From assembly GCA_038373865.1 (NCBI GenBank), contig JAXGGA010000472.1, forward strand, positions 62,001 through 126,000: a DNA stretch of 64,000 nt, written 5' to 3'. A model generated the notes under the pieces. It searched no databases. It was not told the DNA's origin and worked only from the letters and a program-made list of their open reading frames with translations. The translations under genes and the position numbers were made by a program. The stretch is from Uloborus plumipes. Taxonomy: Eukaryota > Arthropoda > Arachnida > Araneae > Uloboridae. Below, piece by piece: positions 10,664 through 22,352 of this stretch (within the stretch, counting starts at the first letter, position 1; the number at the start of each line of letters is the position of its first letter).

Positions 10664-12944
10664 ATGTGGCTTTTTATTCTTAATATGAGTTCATCAAATA
10701 ACAATTAAACTAAGGTATTGAAATAAAGCGATAATTTAATTGTTTTGAGTAAAAATTATCTTTCCAAAGTTTTTTTTTCTGGAAAAAATAATTAAATTCA
10801 GTGTCTTAACTTCTTTTGACTTGAAATTTACTTTGAATTGAAAACATGTGTCGGAGCAAAGCTCACGTGCAAATTAAGCTCTGACGCTATTCATTAGTTT
10901 ACATTACTTTTCACAATTTAATATTTATTATGCTGTTTATAATACCATTTAATAGTTCAGAAGACAAGAAAACTGCAATCGTAGATATAAGGCGATTTAT
11001 TAAATTTGAAAACATTCCCGAAAGAAGTTACATGCACTTTATTTTGCTATAACAGAATGAAACAATGATTTTCTTTTCTGTCTTACTAATCATATCTTTT
11101 TTTCTGCTTTCCTACCATCTTTTCTTTCTGTTTCCTTTGTTGCAATTGCATCGCTGTTACTTATCGGCAAAATCGAGCCGTGAAAATCATTTAGTGTTTA
11201 CATTCCCCTTCGAAATGTTCTCAGCCATGCACGTTTATAATTCAAGATTGCGAAACCCCAAGTAATGAATTACGCAGTTAAGCGCTTTTTTACTAGCATT
11301 TTCTTACGCATACGTACACGACCTTGTGACGCCATAGCTGGGAAAATAATGAATCTTCGTGCGTTTCTCTTTCTATCCTCCCTTCACAAATCAGAAATTA
11401 TTTATTTATTTATTCACATATTTAAGAACAAAGGTGAGAAGGTCCTGGTAGAATACCATACAAAAGCGTAAGCGTTTTTTTAATCTTCATGATTTATGCG
11501 TAAAGGAGTACTATTGGACGTTGCAATGCTGCTTTTATCAATAACGCAGAGTTTGCAAACGTTGTGCTTGCTGTGGGTCAAAAATTCTACCCCAAATTTG
11601 TTTAATTACTTAAAAACTAAATATTGAAATTGTTGATTTTTTTGACTGTATCGAAACATTTTCCAGAGATTTCCTGGTGCCAATGCTATCAATCAATAAC
11701 ATTTACGTAACAAGGATTCCCTGCTTGCCTTCTTAAATCAGTACTAAATTAATACTCTTTTACCCAGCGCTATTAGTTAAGAATTCGTCCCCCAGTAATC
11801 GCATAAAACTACTTTCTAGATAAGAAATAGTGAATTTATTGGAAAGCAAAATTCGGAAATATTGATGGCAGAGAGTGCGAACTCGGAATTTTTAAAACTA
11901 AATTGGTGCTGATTTAAACCTTACTGAAATCTCCTATTTCTGTCTTGGCCTTTTAATTATGTCTTAAGAAAAGGTTTTAAAAACGTTTATGCCTTTTTTC
12001 TTCCTAATTTTTGTTTTCCTTTAAAATGTATCTACCCTTTCTTGGTTTCTTGGTACTTGTCTCCCTATTCCAGTATGTATCCTTCAAAGTAAAAGCACAT
12101 CATGTGTTGATTTTCGTCTGAGAATATCATATGGATATTGTTACGCTTTTGCTGCTTTTATTTTATTTATTTATTTATTTTTGTGATGTATCACTATTTT
12201 TGGAAATTGGAAAAAAAATCCTGCATCTCTAAGACACCCTTTTCGCTTATCCCTTATTTTATTGACTAAAACTTAACTATCTCTCATACCTTCGCCTATT
12301 CAATTTTTGTTATTTCATTCTATAAAAAGTGATTTTTCGAAAATGTAAATCACAGAGAAAAAAAAAAGTTTTTTTTTTCTTCATATTATTTTTTGTAAAA
12401 TTCCTAAACTTTAAAAAGTTGTATCAGTCTTGTTTCGGGAAACAAAATTCTTCATTTACAGAAAAGTCAATTTAGTTAAAAGACTATTTTCAGGGACAAA
12501 AATTGTTGCTAGCCAAGCTTTGCTCTTGATGAAAGTACATCAAGAAGCATTATGAAAGTACATCAAGAATTTTATTTCCTTTCATCACCGAAACTGCGGA
12601 TGCATTTTTCTCAGGCCTGTGGCAACTAATTTTCATTTACTACACTTATATAAATAAGCATATCAGACTTCTCTAAAACAGGAAAAGAAGGGCATATCAT
12701 TGCTAGAATCAACACAAGTGTAGTAATTAAGGAGTGCTAAAGCAAACTTTTAGAACGATAATCAAAGCTAAAAATTTAATTTTTATTTAGGAAGGCGGCA
12801 TAGAACGAAGTTTTTTTTTCTTTTTAATAAAAGCAATTAATATGCAGAATATTTTCTAGTTGAAAATGTATTGAGAAATTTGTATTGGAAAAATCGAAAT
12901 TTAACACGATATCTTTCACGCCCGTTTATGAAGAAATTCCAGTC
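10664..12944. other. Non-coding stretch, nothing recognised
   Basis: AT-rich sequence with a TTTA-rich tract near 12160-12180. The frames at 11065-11265 and 11265-11471 are F/S/L-rich without a domain and are treated as chance. Confidence 0.5.
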
Positions 12945-12952
12945 ACGCTTAT

Positions 12953-13115
12953 CAGGCCCGTCATTTCGAGTTTTCCAGGGGGGGGGGCAAAGGGTACAAA
13001 CACAACGCAATTTCGTTGAAAAACAACAAAAACCACGCCCACGTTTATGTAAATACATTGATTTCGCAAAGTCAGGAGAAGAAAATTGACCCCCCCCCCC
13101 TAAATGATTGGCCTG
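12953..13115. mobile_element. Tiny hAT-like MITE with G-run and C-run, perfect 8-bp target duplication
   Basis: The perfect 8-bp repeat ACGCTTAT flanks it (12945-12952 and 13116-13123). Ends are CAGGCCCGTCATTT and, from the other side, CAGGCCAATCATTT. A run of nine or ten G lies just inside the left end and a matching C-run just inside the right. The 163-bp length excludes a transposase. Overlapping frames on both strands (12837-13127 minus, 12871-13089 plus) only read through it. A similar arrangement at 55625-55814 suggests the same family. Confidence 0.85.
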
Positions 13116-13123
13116 ACGCTTAT

Positions 13124-15339
13124 ACACCCAGTATTAAAGTATTGAAGGATAACTATTTTTCTGTTTAATTTGTTTCAACAAAATCTATTAAAGTATTTTA
13201 AAAGTTATATTTAAATACTTTAACGATATCATTCTATAAGTACTTGCAATAATTGTTTTAATTTCATATCTTATTTCATACTGTTAGTCACCAAAAAAGC
13301 CGCGGCTTGAATATGCAAAGTTCAGCATCGATCACTGGTGATTGACGTGGCAGCTGTAATAAACAATACCGTGTGCCTTACTGTTCAGATCGTGAACAGT
13401 TTGTGCTGTGCTCGCAACTGTACACCTCATTAGTAGGATCTCTTTCAGCAACCTTAAAAAAATTTAAGAGACAAAACCATTTTAAAGAAGATTGCTATCA
13501 TAAACTCAAATAGTCCTTTATTTCGTTGATGAGTCTACGTAATTAACCAACATAGAGGTATTTGGGCTGGAAAATAAGTTAGAAGTTCAAAGTAAGATTA
13601 TATTATTGCACCATGCCAATGCGGAATATAAGCATTGTTTGGTATAATTTCCCTTTAATCATGCATCAAAGCTGCGATGTTTAAGGGAGAGGAGCAAAGG
13701 TAAAAAATACTTGCATAAAGAAAGAAATTTATGGTTGCTTAAATTGAAATTTAATGAGCTATATGTATATATCACTGACCGTAAAACTAAACGACTATTG
13801 TTAAGGTCCATTAAATTGATAAAACACGAAGAATCTTTGATGTTTTGGGAGTTTCCTAGAAACTTCATCACAAGAAAGAAAATGCATAGAGATATGTTAA
13901 AGGACAATTTCACCTTTATGGGACGTAACAATCAAAGTTTAAACATAATTATTATTTTTTGTAATCAAAAAAGCCGCCCCAAAATTTAGAATTGCATAAT
14001 TAATAGTAAATTATACAAGAGAAAAAAAAATTCTGACCAAATTGTAATTATGTGCCTTTAAAGTTTGATTGTAATGTTCGTAACGGTGGAATTGCCCTAA
14101 AATCTGATTCGTTGAAACAACTTAAAGTTTAAAATGAATCTGATCAAACAAAACAGTGAAGAATTTAATAAACTAAAAAACACTGTTTTCACGAAAAAAA
14201 TCCTGGATTTTGACTGGAACAAAAAAGAAACAGCATAAAACTTTTTCAGAACGTATTTAAGGCGCCGTGAAAGAAAATACTCTTTTTTTAAACCTTTGGG
14301 GAGATTCTCTGGCACGCGCATGGATACAGAAAGTAAGCTAATATCGTTTATCAAGATTGAACTTTCGCTTCGTGTGCTATTGTATTTGGAGCAATATAAA
14401 GCGTGCGAACATGTTCTTTCTTATGGGCTATTCTCTGGAAACTCGTCATTTTCCATACAGACTCTATCCGGGCATGCTTTTTTGAAATGTTTGTATAATT
14501 TTAATAATATTGCTCAGGAAAGGAATCTATTAATTTGGTTACAAAGAGGGCCAATCGAAGTTTTGTGTTTTTCTGATAAATCGTAAGAGGGGGTAAGTTC
14601 CCTGCCTAGTATAACTAGGCAGTGGTCTGTACCGGGGTACTGTGTATTTCCACTTTGTTGCGTAATATCTGCAAAATAATTGGAATATAATTAGTTACGA
14701 AACTACCTATAAACTAGGCACAAATCGTGGACACAATAACTAATATGTTTCATAATTAAACTAATTAACATTAATAAAATCACTTCCCAGAGAATTGCTT
14801 TCGCAACGATCAAGATACATACTTTCTTCACAAATGTAGCTCTGAAACTAAAAGTGGCGTTTCAACATCGTTCTCAGCAATTTCGGCAAACTCACACTGA
14901 TTACTTTAAACTTCAAGCCAAAAACCATTTGCAAGAGTAACAGATTTTTTCGATTGGAGCTTTGAATTTGGGGCAGGGGACTGTTTCAAAAAGCACCGGA
15001 CAGAATTTGCATGACAATTTTAAGTTTTAGAAATACGTATTTAGAACTTATATCATAAAAAACATATGGTTGCATTATTCTATTTTTCGATATTAATTGC
15101 CAAATTTATGTAGTGTTAATAGGTTTTTTGAAATACTGCCTTTAAGTGTTAGACTATTGGCTACAAAGTATTAATGCTTTACTTGTATTAAGAGCGATAA
15201 TTACTTTATTACACAATTATTTTTAAAATACTCGTCCGGACTGCCAATTACGAGTTTACAGAGAATCGCCCTTATACATTTCAGATAAAAGTGCAACAAA
15301 TGACACAGATGGAGCAGTGAAAGTAATGTATGTAATACG
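13124..15339. other. Non-coding stretch with two short palindromes
   Basis: No gene was recognised. ACTGTTCA and TGAACAGT form a dyad at 13380-13400, and CTGCCTAG/CTAGGCAG one at 14602-14622. Frames at 13659-13989 and 14097-14586 occur on both strands and have no recognisable domain. Confidence 0.5.
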
Positions 15340-15550
15340 TTGTTGTTGTGTCAGCTAGGCTGGCAATTTGGGGTGGGCTGCTTCACTTTTCAAAATTTAT
15401 AGGAACCCATTTATAGGGTAGGCAACCATTAACAGCACAACAACATATTCACTCAAAGAAAGGACAAGGACAGATGCCAGAGCCGAGATTCAAACCAGGG
15501 AACCCTAAATCCCGGTCAGACTTCTCTGACTACTAGGCAAGGTGGCCGGC
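15340..15550 (-). mobile_element. tRNA-derived SINE, copy 2 (minus strand)
   Basis: Read on the minus strand it starts GCCGGCCACCTTGCC, has an A-box-like CTAGTAGTCAG and a decayed B-box region, then the body phrases of copy 1 and a tail of the form ACACAACAACAA. It is shorter and more diverged than copy 1. No clear target duplication remains, so it is likely older. Confidence 0.82.
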
Positions 15551-16449
15551 TAAGAAATACGCTGCTATTTATAAAACTGGTAGAATCTATAAAAGAACAA
15601 TATTTAAGGATCACAAAAGCGTGTTTAGATCAACTATTTATTTAATTTAAAAACCTATGTCCTTCTTACTATATGTAAGCAAGATATGAGATTCATGTCT
15701 TCATAATTCACGAGGATTTTAAGTAGCTTGATTGTCAAGTAACATCAGCTGTGAGGAAAAAATATATGTTAAAAATTCCTACCATTTAAATGACTTTACC
15801 TATTTTTCTTAGTCACTTTATAAGCTTCATTTACGCAAATTAAGAAACAAAAATTCGTAGAAAGTGAATGTTCTGGGCAGAAAAGTTAATTTAATTATTT
15901 TTAAACAGTAAAAATTAAAAATAGTCTCTTAACACAACTCAAATTTTAAGCTTGCTCGTACTTAACTGAAATCTTATTAAAAATTTTCTTTAAAAAAATC
16001 ATGTTTACTCTTTATTGTTCACTTATTATGTTTTGACTTTTGCTTTTTTATGCAGACAAATTTTTATCCCAGAAAAATAGCTACATTTTTGAGAATTTAA
16101 CAAAGTGCGAGTTTCGTTAGAATATAACCTACAAATGGGGTTTATAGACCTTCACAAGTTATTAAAGAAATTATTTTTGTGTGAAAACTAGTAAAAAGAA
16201 CCCGAAAAGCGAACAAATAGAAACTCGATAGATTTTAAAAACTGTGATGCATTAATTTAAGTTATATATACTATATATCGACGAGCACAAAATATTTATA
16301 CATGCATCAGGTAACAACCTAACATGAGAAAAACCGTTTTCTCATGTCATACAGCGTAATTTTAGCTCTTTATTGAACATCATAATTTAGCTCATTCGTT
16401 TATCATACAAAAATATATATGAATAATTTTTAAAATTATTATTTTTATT
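15551..16449. other. AT-rich non-coding stretch, nothing recognised
   Basis: No repeat boundary, RNA gene or plausible coding frame was found. Confidence 0.5.
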
Positions 16450-16751
16450 ACCTTTATGTCCCGATAGGACTCAGAAGTCCCACTTATATTAATTTAGCAT
16501 TATGAATCCTAAATGAATGGAATCATGCTGAAGCTTTTGACTACCACTCCTTGTACTTCACTGAGAGGCCGACAAATGGTACCTGCGATTGGAAACAGTT
16601 TTCTTACGGGCCCTAAGGCTTAAAGGGCCTTAGACCCTCAAAGTTTCAACATTTTTACACACGGTAAAAATATTTTTTGATGTATTTTCAACTCAAAAAA
16701 CCAAAAAAATGTATGAAAATTCATTGTTAAATTAATTTGGGACATACAGGG
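16450..16751. mobile_element. Candidate piggyBac-like MITE
   Basis: ACCTTTATGTCCC at the left is mirrored at the right by GGGACATACAGGG, followed by TTAA at 16752-16755. The left flank is TATT rather than TTAA, so the target duplication is not intact. The interior has a GGGCCCTAAGG/CCTTAGGGCCC-type dyad near 16610-16640. The short match and the mutated flank keep this tentative. Confidence 0.35.
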
Positions 16752-16755
16752 TTAA

Positions 16756-18286
16756 GAAAATCTATGTTTTAAGGTTATAAGTATGTTATTGAACTCATAT
16801 CGAATGATCATAAGTAACTTAGCTTTTACCTCGCAATAAATTGGCTAAAGATCCAAAACTTCATGTTTACTTTAACATAAATGCCTTTAGGCTATTTGGA
16901 GAATTATGATTACTTAAATCTCAAAGGTTCTACTTGAAGCATTTTTACGAGATTTTGTGGGGAATATAGTCTCTATTTTGATTTTAAAACAGAGAATGTA
17001 GATGCATAGTTTCCATTTATTGCCTTGGAGAAGTAGCCGACTTTTCAAAAATTGGGAAAAGTTAAAGATTCATGAAAAAATTTTAGCTGCATTTTTGAAT
17101 GCATTTTAAAAATACTGCAGTGAGGAAATCATGGAAAACCTTTATTTTAAAATTTTATGTTAAACAATAAAGTTTTATGTGTATTGAAAGCAAACTTCTA
17201 TTACTGGTAATTAAATACATAATGTACTACAAATCAAAATTGCATTAGCTAGTACTCATATGAAAAAACCATCCGGGAAAAAAAAATGCTTGTATAAATG
17301 TATGTAAATCCAATTTTTGCTCCATGTTTTCCGTAGACATATAAAACAGAAAAATAATGGCAATACATAATACCAAACATATAGTGAAAAATACTTTTTT
17401 TTTTTTTTGAAGAACATAACTCTTAACAGGGTCTGCAGTTTTCCTCTCTCTCATGGTTTGGGATTACACAGGGTTTCCCAGTTTAACACGCAAGATCTTT
17501 ATTTTCTTGGCCCGATAGTCCTAGAACCTAGATGCATATTTTTCAAGTGCATAAATGCTCAAAATAAGGTGCAGAGTAGAGATATTAAAAGTTTGAACCA
17601 AAAAAAAAAAGGCGAAATCTAACTTTTTATACGGACAGTAGATCCCCTAACTAATATTTAGGGGAATATTCACCATTGAAAAATAATCCCAACGCAAACA
17701 ACTTGAAACATATGCAGTTTAAACTCAAAGAGGTATTCGAGATCAAAGTTTTAAGGACCGTGCAGAAAATGAGATCTTGACCTATCGTCCTTTCAGTAGA
17801 ATGAAAAATTATTTTTATTGTAATTGAAAAATAATGCAAATGTTATTCTATGCTATGATCTGCAAAAGCAGTCTACAAAAGCTCGTACAATTTGAAAAAG
17901 CACAGTGTAACAGACATATTACTTTAAACCATTGTTGGCTGTTATATTTTCCCCCAAAAAAGAGACAGCGATTGTAAAGTGGTGTAAATCACAAAATGCT
18001 GAGTTTCATATCCTGGTGAATATTGGTCATATTAATGTCAAACTTTTTGTGTTCAAATTGTTTTCTTTATGCCCTATAATATAACTTCCTTAAATATAAA
18101 TTAGTGGACCAATGATCCGTACAAAAAGTAACATTTCGTATTTTTTGCCAGAGATTTTTTTTTAACTTCAATCTCTTAATGTCTTAGCTCTGCAGTTTAT
18201 TTTGAGAATTTTCGCAATTAGAAGTATGCATCTAGGACAAAGGATTGCTAAAACAAAGGTTGAACGGGAGCGTCTTGTATAAATAA
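16756..18286. other. Non-coding stretch, nothing recognised
   Basis: AT-rich with a T-run near 17395-17410. Short frames at 17245-17454, 17407-17622 and 17651-17839 overlap on opposite strands and lack domains. Confidence 0.5.
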
Positions 18287-19275
18287 TACAGAGCGTGTCG
18301 AAATGATAGGTCCACCAGTAAAAACGAAAGTTATGCTAGTAAAAATGGTTTTATTGTGTTCAAATGGCTATTTTATAAACTGTATTACTTCATTCAATGC
18401 AAAATACATGAATAATATACAAATAATAGGAATAATGAGGAAATCAAAAAATTACGTAAAATAGCTGTTTCAAAAAGATAGGTCCACTGAACCAAGCATC
18501 AAGTTAATATTGAATTAATAAGAAGTTTTGCTACCTTTTTTCTGAATAAGCTCATAAGTCCTATTCGGCATGGTTTCTACAAGTATTTGCAAACAATTTG
18601 TCTTGATTTTTGACCATTCAGAGAAAGTAGCTTTTTTTAAGTCTGCTGTACTGTTGTACTACTGCCCTCAGCTCTTGCAAGTACACTCCATATGTTTTTT
18701 ACCGTATTTAGGTCGGGGCAACAAAGTGGCCAATCAATAAATGTACACCATTATCCAGAAAACATTCGAAAGTAAACTTTACAGTATGCACAGGAACATT
18801 ATCCTGTTTGAACAAGAAGAATGGGCCCCCAATGTGCTCTGATTGTGGAAGAAAATATTGTTCAAGCAGCTGTCGATAACCTGCAGCATCCAAGCGAATG
18901 TCTACAAATGCTATATCGGTTTTTTCTGCACCTCCGAATCTGGCCCACACCATAAAGGAACTACAATCAGCTTGCCTCAGAGAGAATATCAGGCTATCTT
19001 TACGCAGATCGTGTCGGTAATAATGCCAGTCATCTGGACCATCCAGGTTGAACTTCTAATCATCACTGAATATCACATGATGCCAATGGAGGACATCACT
19101 TCCTGGGCAAATTTCAATCTCTTTTCGTTGTGCTTTTTAGTCAATTTCGGAGCCGCTATCCTCTTCAAGTAAACTTAATTGCCAAACTTCTTTACCACTA
19201 TATGAACTGTAGATTTTTATATTGAAGAGTTTTGTTGTCTGGCCAAAGTGGATAAGCTCATATTTCCAGATTTTA

Positions 19276-20184
19276 CCAGGTGTGTAAGTATGAAACCGGA
19301 ATTTTTCTACAGGAAAAACACGTTTATTGTAATGATATGATACAAAGTACCTTATTCAAAGTATTGCCCGTCGCTATCTATACATTTTTGCCATCGTTCT
19401 GGCAATTTGTGAATTCCGCGCCATAAGAACTATTGATCTTTTGAGGCAAACCAGTCATCGAGCCATTTTCGTACAGCTTCGTAAGAAGTCAAGTGCTGCT
19501 CAGTAAGTGCGTATCCCATCGATGCAAACAATTAATAATCGGATGGGGCAAGGTCCGGTGAGTAAGCCGCATGCAAAAGAATTTCCCAACGGAACGACTC
19601 TATCGTTTCCTGGACCCGTTTTGCTTTGTGTGCTGGTGCGTCGTCATGCAGCAAAATCACCTTGTGTTGTCTTTGTTGGTATTTTGGTCGTTTTGCACTC
19701 AAAGCTCGATTCAAATTGGTCATTTGTTGTCGGTAGCGTTCAGTATTGACAGTTTCCCCAGGTCTTCGTCCAACAAGGCTTGCAGGTCAGCGTCTTCAAA
19801 CTTTTTCGGTGGTCTTTCACGTTCTTCGTTCCTCACGTCAAAATCGCCACTTCTGAACCGTTTGAACCACTCGAAACACTGTGTTTTACCGAGAGCATGC
19901 TCACCATACGCCTCCACAAGCATTCGATGCGATTCGGCTGCGGTTTTCTTCAGATGAAAACAGAAAACTAGTGATGTCGGCAAATCGTAATTTGTTGGCA
20001 CAAAACTCGACATGTTTATCTCTAATAAACTAATGCTACTGAATGAAACTCGTGTTATTGTGAGTTGGAAATCTTTGTCGGATATCAATACAATAACAAG
20101 ACACCGCTGACGTGATGAGTCGGTAACTACATCGACATCTAGCGCCACTTATGGGAAATTCCGGTTTCATACTTACACACCTGG
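19276..20184 (-). mobile_element. Internally deleted mariner element nested in the Tc1 element
   Basis: TA flanks (19274-19275 and 20185-20186) and near-identical ends beginning CCAGGTGTGTAAGTATGAAA (both sides, read inward) define it exactly. The length is 909 bp against about 1.3 kb for a full mariner. The transposase relic lies on the minus strand. Its ends are much better conserved than the Tc1 ends around it, so it is the younger insertion. Confidence 0.95.
19340..20030 (-). pseudogene. Mariner transposase pseudogene with internal deletion
   Basis: Mariner transposases bind their element's ends through paired helix-turn-helix domains and cut with a DD34D catalytic triad. Here the N-terminal part starts MSSFVPTNYD near 20027 and includes KKTAAESHRMLVEAYGEH, CFEWFKRFRSGDFD and the linker DLQALLDED. 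The frame then jumps near 19745-19755 to NTERYRQQMTNLNRAL, so the middle of the protein, including the first catalytic Asp, is missing. The C-terminal part keeps VILLHDDAPAH, AYSPDLAPSDY and HKLPERWQKCIDSDGQYFE. In-frame stops follow SDY and KDQ. About 400 bp is lost relative to a full-length gene. The assignment to mariner is firm; the subfamily is not determined. Confidence 0.92.
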
Positions 20185-20738
20185 TAAGTCCTTTACGACA
20201 GTCCTTTGTCTGGGTGTCACTTTTGATAGTCGGCCAGATGATTTTTTTTTCTGCCATAAGCATTTCTAAGTCGCAAAAAATTGTTTCAACATTATGTGAT
20301 CTGTTTAAAGGCTAACATATTTCTCTAATCGATTTTCCACATTTTAAATGCATCAACTTTCCCCTAATCAACGAGCGAAAGACTGCAACGACGACCAGCT
20401 TTGTTTGATTACAACGTGACGTTCAAATCTGTTTAAATACTTCCACAGCACCCAGCATAATCCCGCAGTAAGACTAAGCAACGGTATGTATAATTTTTTT
20501 GGAAATAAACGTGATTGGTGCAAAATTCCTGAAGTTGGACCAATCTTTTCGAAACGGTCTAAAAATGAAAATTTGCATAAAATAAAAAGGAATTATTTAT
20601 TTTAAAGAAATTTATCATAATTAGTTATAACGATTACCAATTAAATTGTCTCAACCAAAAAAAAGTGATTCATACTCTCAATTAAGAGACGAAATTCGGA
20701 AAAATGTGGGTGGACCTATCATTTCAGTACGCACTGTA

Positions 20739-21849
20739 CGTGTAACTAATTTTCTTTTACAACGATCTTCTTCAGATATACTTGGATTCAGCGTACAGGT
20801 AAATATCATTCAACGTACTGTCTAATCTTCTTAGGTAAAACCTTCCGCGCATTTACGCATGTGTCAGGTCTTCTCTGATCTTACCAAAGTAGGGGTGTTA
20901 TGTAAGATAACAATAAGGGGAAGAATAATAAAAAGCATTTTAAACCGTATCAAACAACGTGGAACGATGCTAATTTCAAATGCATAGTTTAGTTGAATAT
21001 GTCAAAGGATATAGCAAATGTAAGTTTAAAATGGAAAACTTCGGAAAGTTATCCCCCACAACCCATCTGTCCTTTTTTAAGTGGAACTGTTCGCGAGTGC
21101 TAGGCGCGGTTTTCATGGATAGACAGTAAAGAGGATATTCAAAAATATTTCTGATTATTTTTAAAGACTAGCTGATACATCTAGTTAGTAAAAGACCATC
21201 TCACTGAGAAAGTGGAACACACACCAAGTAGAATGCAACCAAAGACTACAAAATACGCTTATTATAGATGATCGTACAAACGGAAAAAAATAATTGTCGA
21301 AAGGTTAACATATAATTAGCTTTCCGCTGACTAAAATTGAAGATGTCCAACTTGGTAATGCTCAGTTTTAATTTTCAATGAACATTTTTGCAGTTTTGCT
21401 GAATATCTTCAAATTATACTGAAATTGACTACTATTCTTTGCGCAGTGGAAATGTCTTAAATGGAACTTTTATTAAAAATAATTGTGAATAGATTGTTTG
21501 TGCACGGCAATTGTATGTGTATTTTAGACGTAATTTTAAGTCATGATAACTTCAATGTAATAGCATTCAATGCGAAATCTCGATTCCTCCTTTCGCTGAA
21601 AAGAGGGGATTGTTCCTTGCGATATGATTGAATTTCCATTTTTTTATTAATTTTTCTAAATTACGAAATAATGAAATGCTCTTTTAAATACGCATAATGA
21701 TTTTGCCCTAGCAAGAATTTTGAACAAAGTAATAACGGTGCCTGAAAACAGGGTCACAACTAAAAATAACGGTGCGCAGAATGTGACTCTAATTTTTCTT
21801 CTCTGATAGAGAAAATCAAGTGCTCTGAAGTATTTGTTTTCCACGTGCA
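20739..21849. other. Non-coding stretch, nothing recognised
   Basis: AT-rich sequence without repeat boundaries or plausible coding. The minus frame 21656-21844 is a chance frame. Confidence 0.5.
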
Positions 21850-22070
21850 GTAGGCCGACAACTCCGTTATACCATGAATTGCAGCTTCGTTCTTATTCTT
21901 CACTGGTGTGCTAATTTCACTTTAGCTCTCAGTTTGTTTGGCATTCTTAGCTTCTATAAGATGATTTCTGCCTCTTACTCGGTTACTGTCCATTCCAGAC
22001 TGAGTTCTAAGAACAAAACTGCAGTCTCTGGATTGCATTACCGAGCGGGTGGTGTATTATATGTATTTCT
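21850..22070. repeat. Dispersed repeat, two opposed partial copies
   Basis: The first part contains CCATGAATTGCAGCTTCGTT (from 21871). The second, near 22016-22062, holds AAAACTGCAGTCTCTGGATT and CGAGCGGGTGGTGTA. Both halves match parts of a block at 57642-57702 (ACGAAACTGCAGTCCATGG, GAGTTGGCGGTGTA), the first in opposite orientation. Immediately after it CTGCAGTACTGGGA occurs twice in tandem (22211-22240). The family is unknown. Confidence 0.5.
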
Positions 22071-22261
22071 ACTTGCTGTCTTAGGAGCGGTAACTTACCA
22101 CTTCATTTGTTTTCTGTTTCACAATTTTATATGTATTTATTTAATTTCTCTGAAATCATTTCTAAAAAAATATTTGTTTAAATTTGCAAATCGAAATCGT
22201 TACTGAAAATCTGCAGTACTGGGACTGCAGTACTGGGAGTAGCAAAAAAACTACTTTATCC

Positions 22262-22352
22262 CAGGGCTGCGAAATCGGAGACGTGGTTTTACAATCGGAT
22301 TGATTTTGGAGGAGTCGAAGTCGGTCGTTGTTACTCCGACTGCCTAGCCCTG
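22262..22352. mobile_element. Short hAT-like MITE, GCTGCGGAGTCGGAG family
   Basis: Ends are CAGGGCTGCGAAATCGGAG and, mirrored, CTCCGACTGCCTAGCCCTG. The flanks CTTTATCC and CTTTACAG are an imperfect 8-bp duplication. The ends match the larger element at 23966-26063. Confidence 0.7.

Larger units (their letters stand above)
18499..20392 (-). pseudogene. Tc1-like transposase pseudogene, interrupted
   Basis: The product would be a DDE transposase that cuts and pastes the surrounding element in the nucleus. On the minus strand, an N-terminal helix-turn-helix-like piece (GKLMHLKCGKSIREI, near 20370-20300) precedes the mariner insertion. Beyond it comes a catalytic piece with VIFSD (first Asp), FNLDGPDDWHYYRHDLRKDS, SSFMVWARFGG and QDNVPVHT (second Asp). 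The third catalytic block appears in another frame as PDLNTVKNIWSVLA, with Lys where the family has Glu. There are several frameshifts and stops (for example after the block at 18708-18953) and a 909-bp insertion. It is certainly non-functional. End coordinates are approximate because frames change. Confidence 0.9.
18289..20736 (-). mobile_element. Tc1-like DNA transposon, split by a nested mariner
   Basis: TA dinucleotides flank it (18287-18288 and 20737-20738). The termini share GAAATGATAGGTCCACC after CAGaGCGT/CAGtGCGT, with four mismatches over about 28 bp. Removing the nested mariner (19276-20184) and one TA leaves about 1.54 kb, the usual size of a complete Tc1 element. The transposase relic runs on the minus strand. 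The element is complete in extent but coding-dead. Confidence 0.92.

Noticed and set aside
12837..13127. Overlapping frames on both strands
   Set aside because: They read through the hAT MITE and its G/C runs; no domain.
18708..18953. Minus frame as a standalone gene
   Set aside because: It is the middle of the Tc1-like transposase relic, bounded by frameshifts.
19571..19957. 128-codon plus-strand frame
   Set aside because: It is antisense to the mariner transposase relic and merely reflects that coding sequence.
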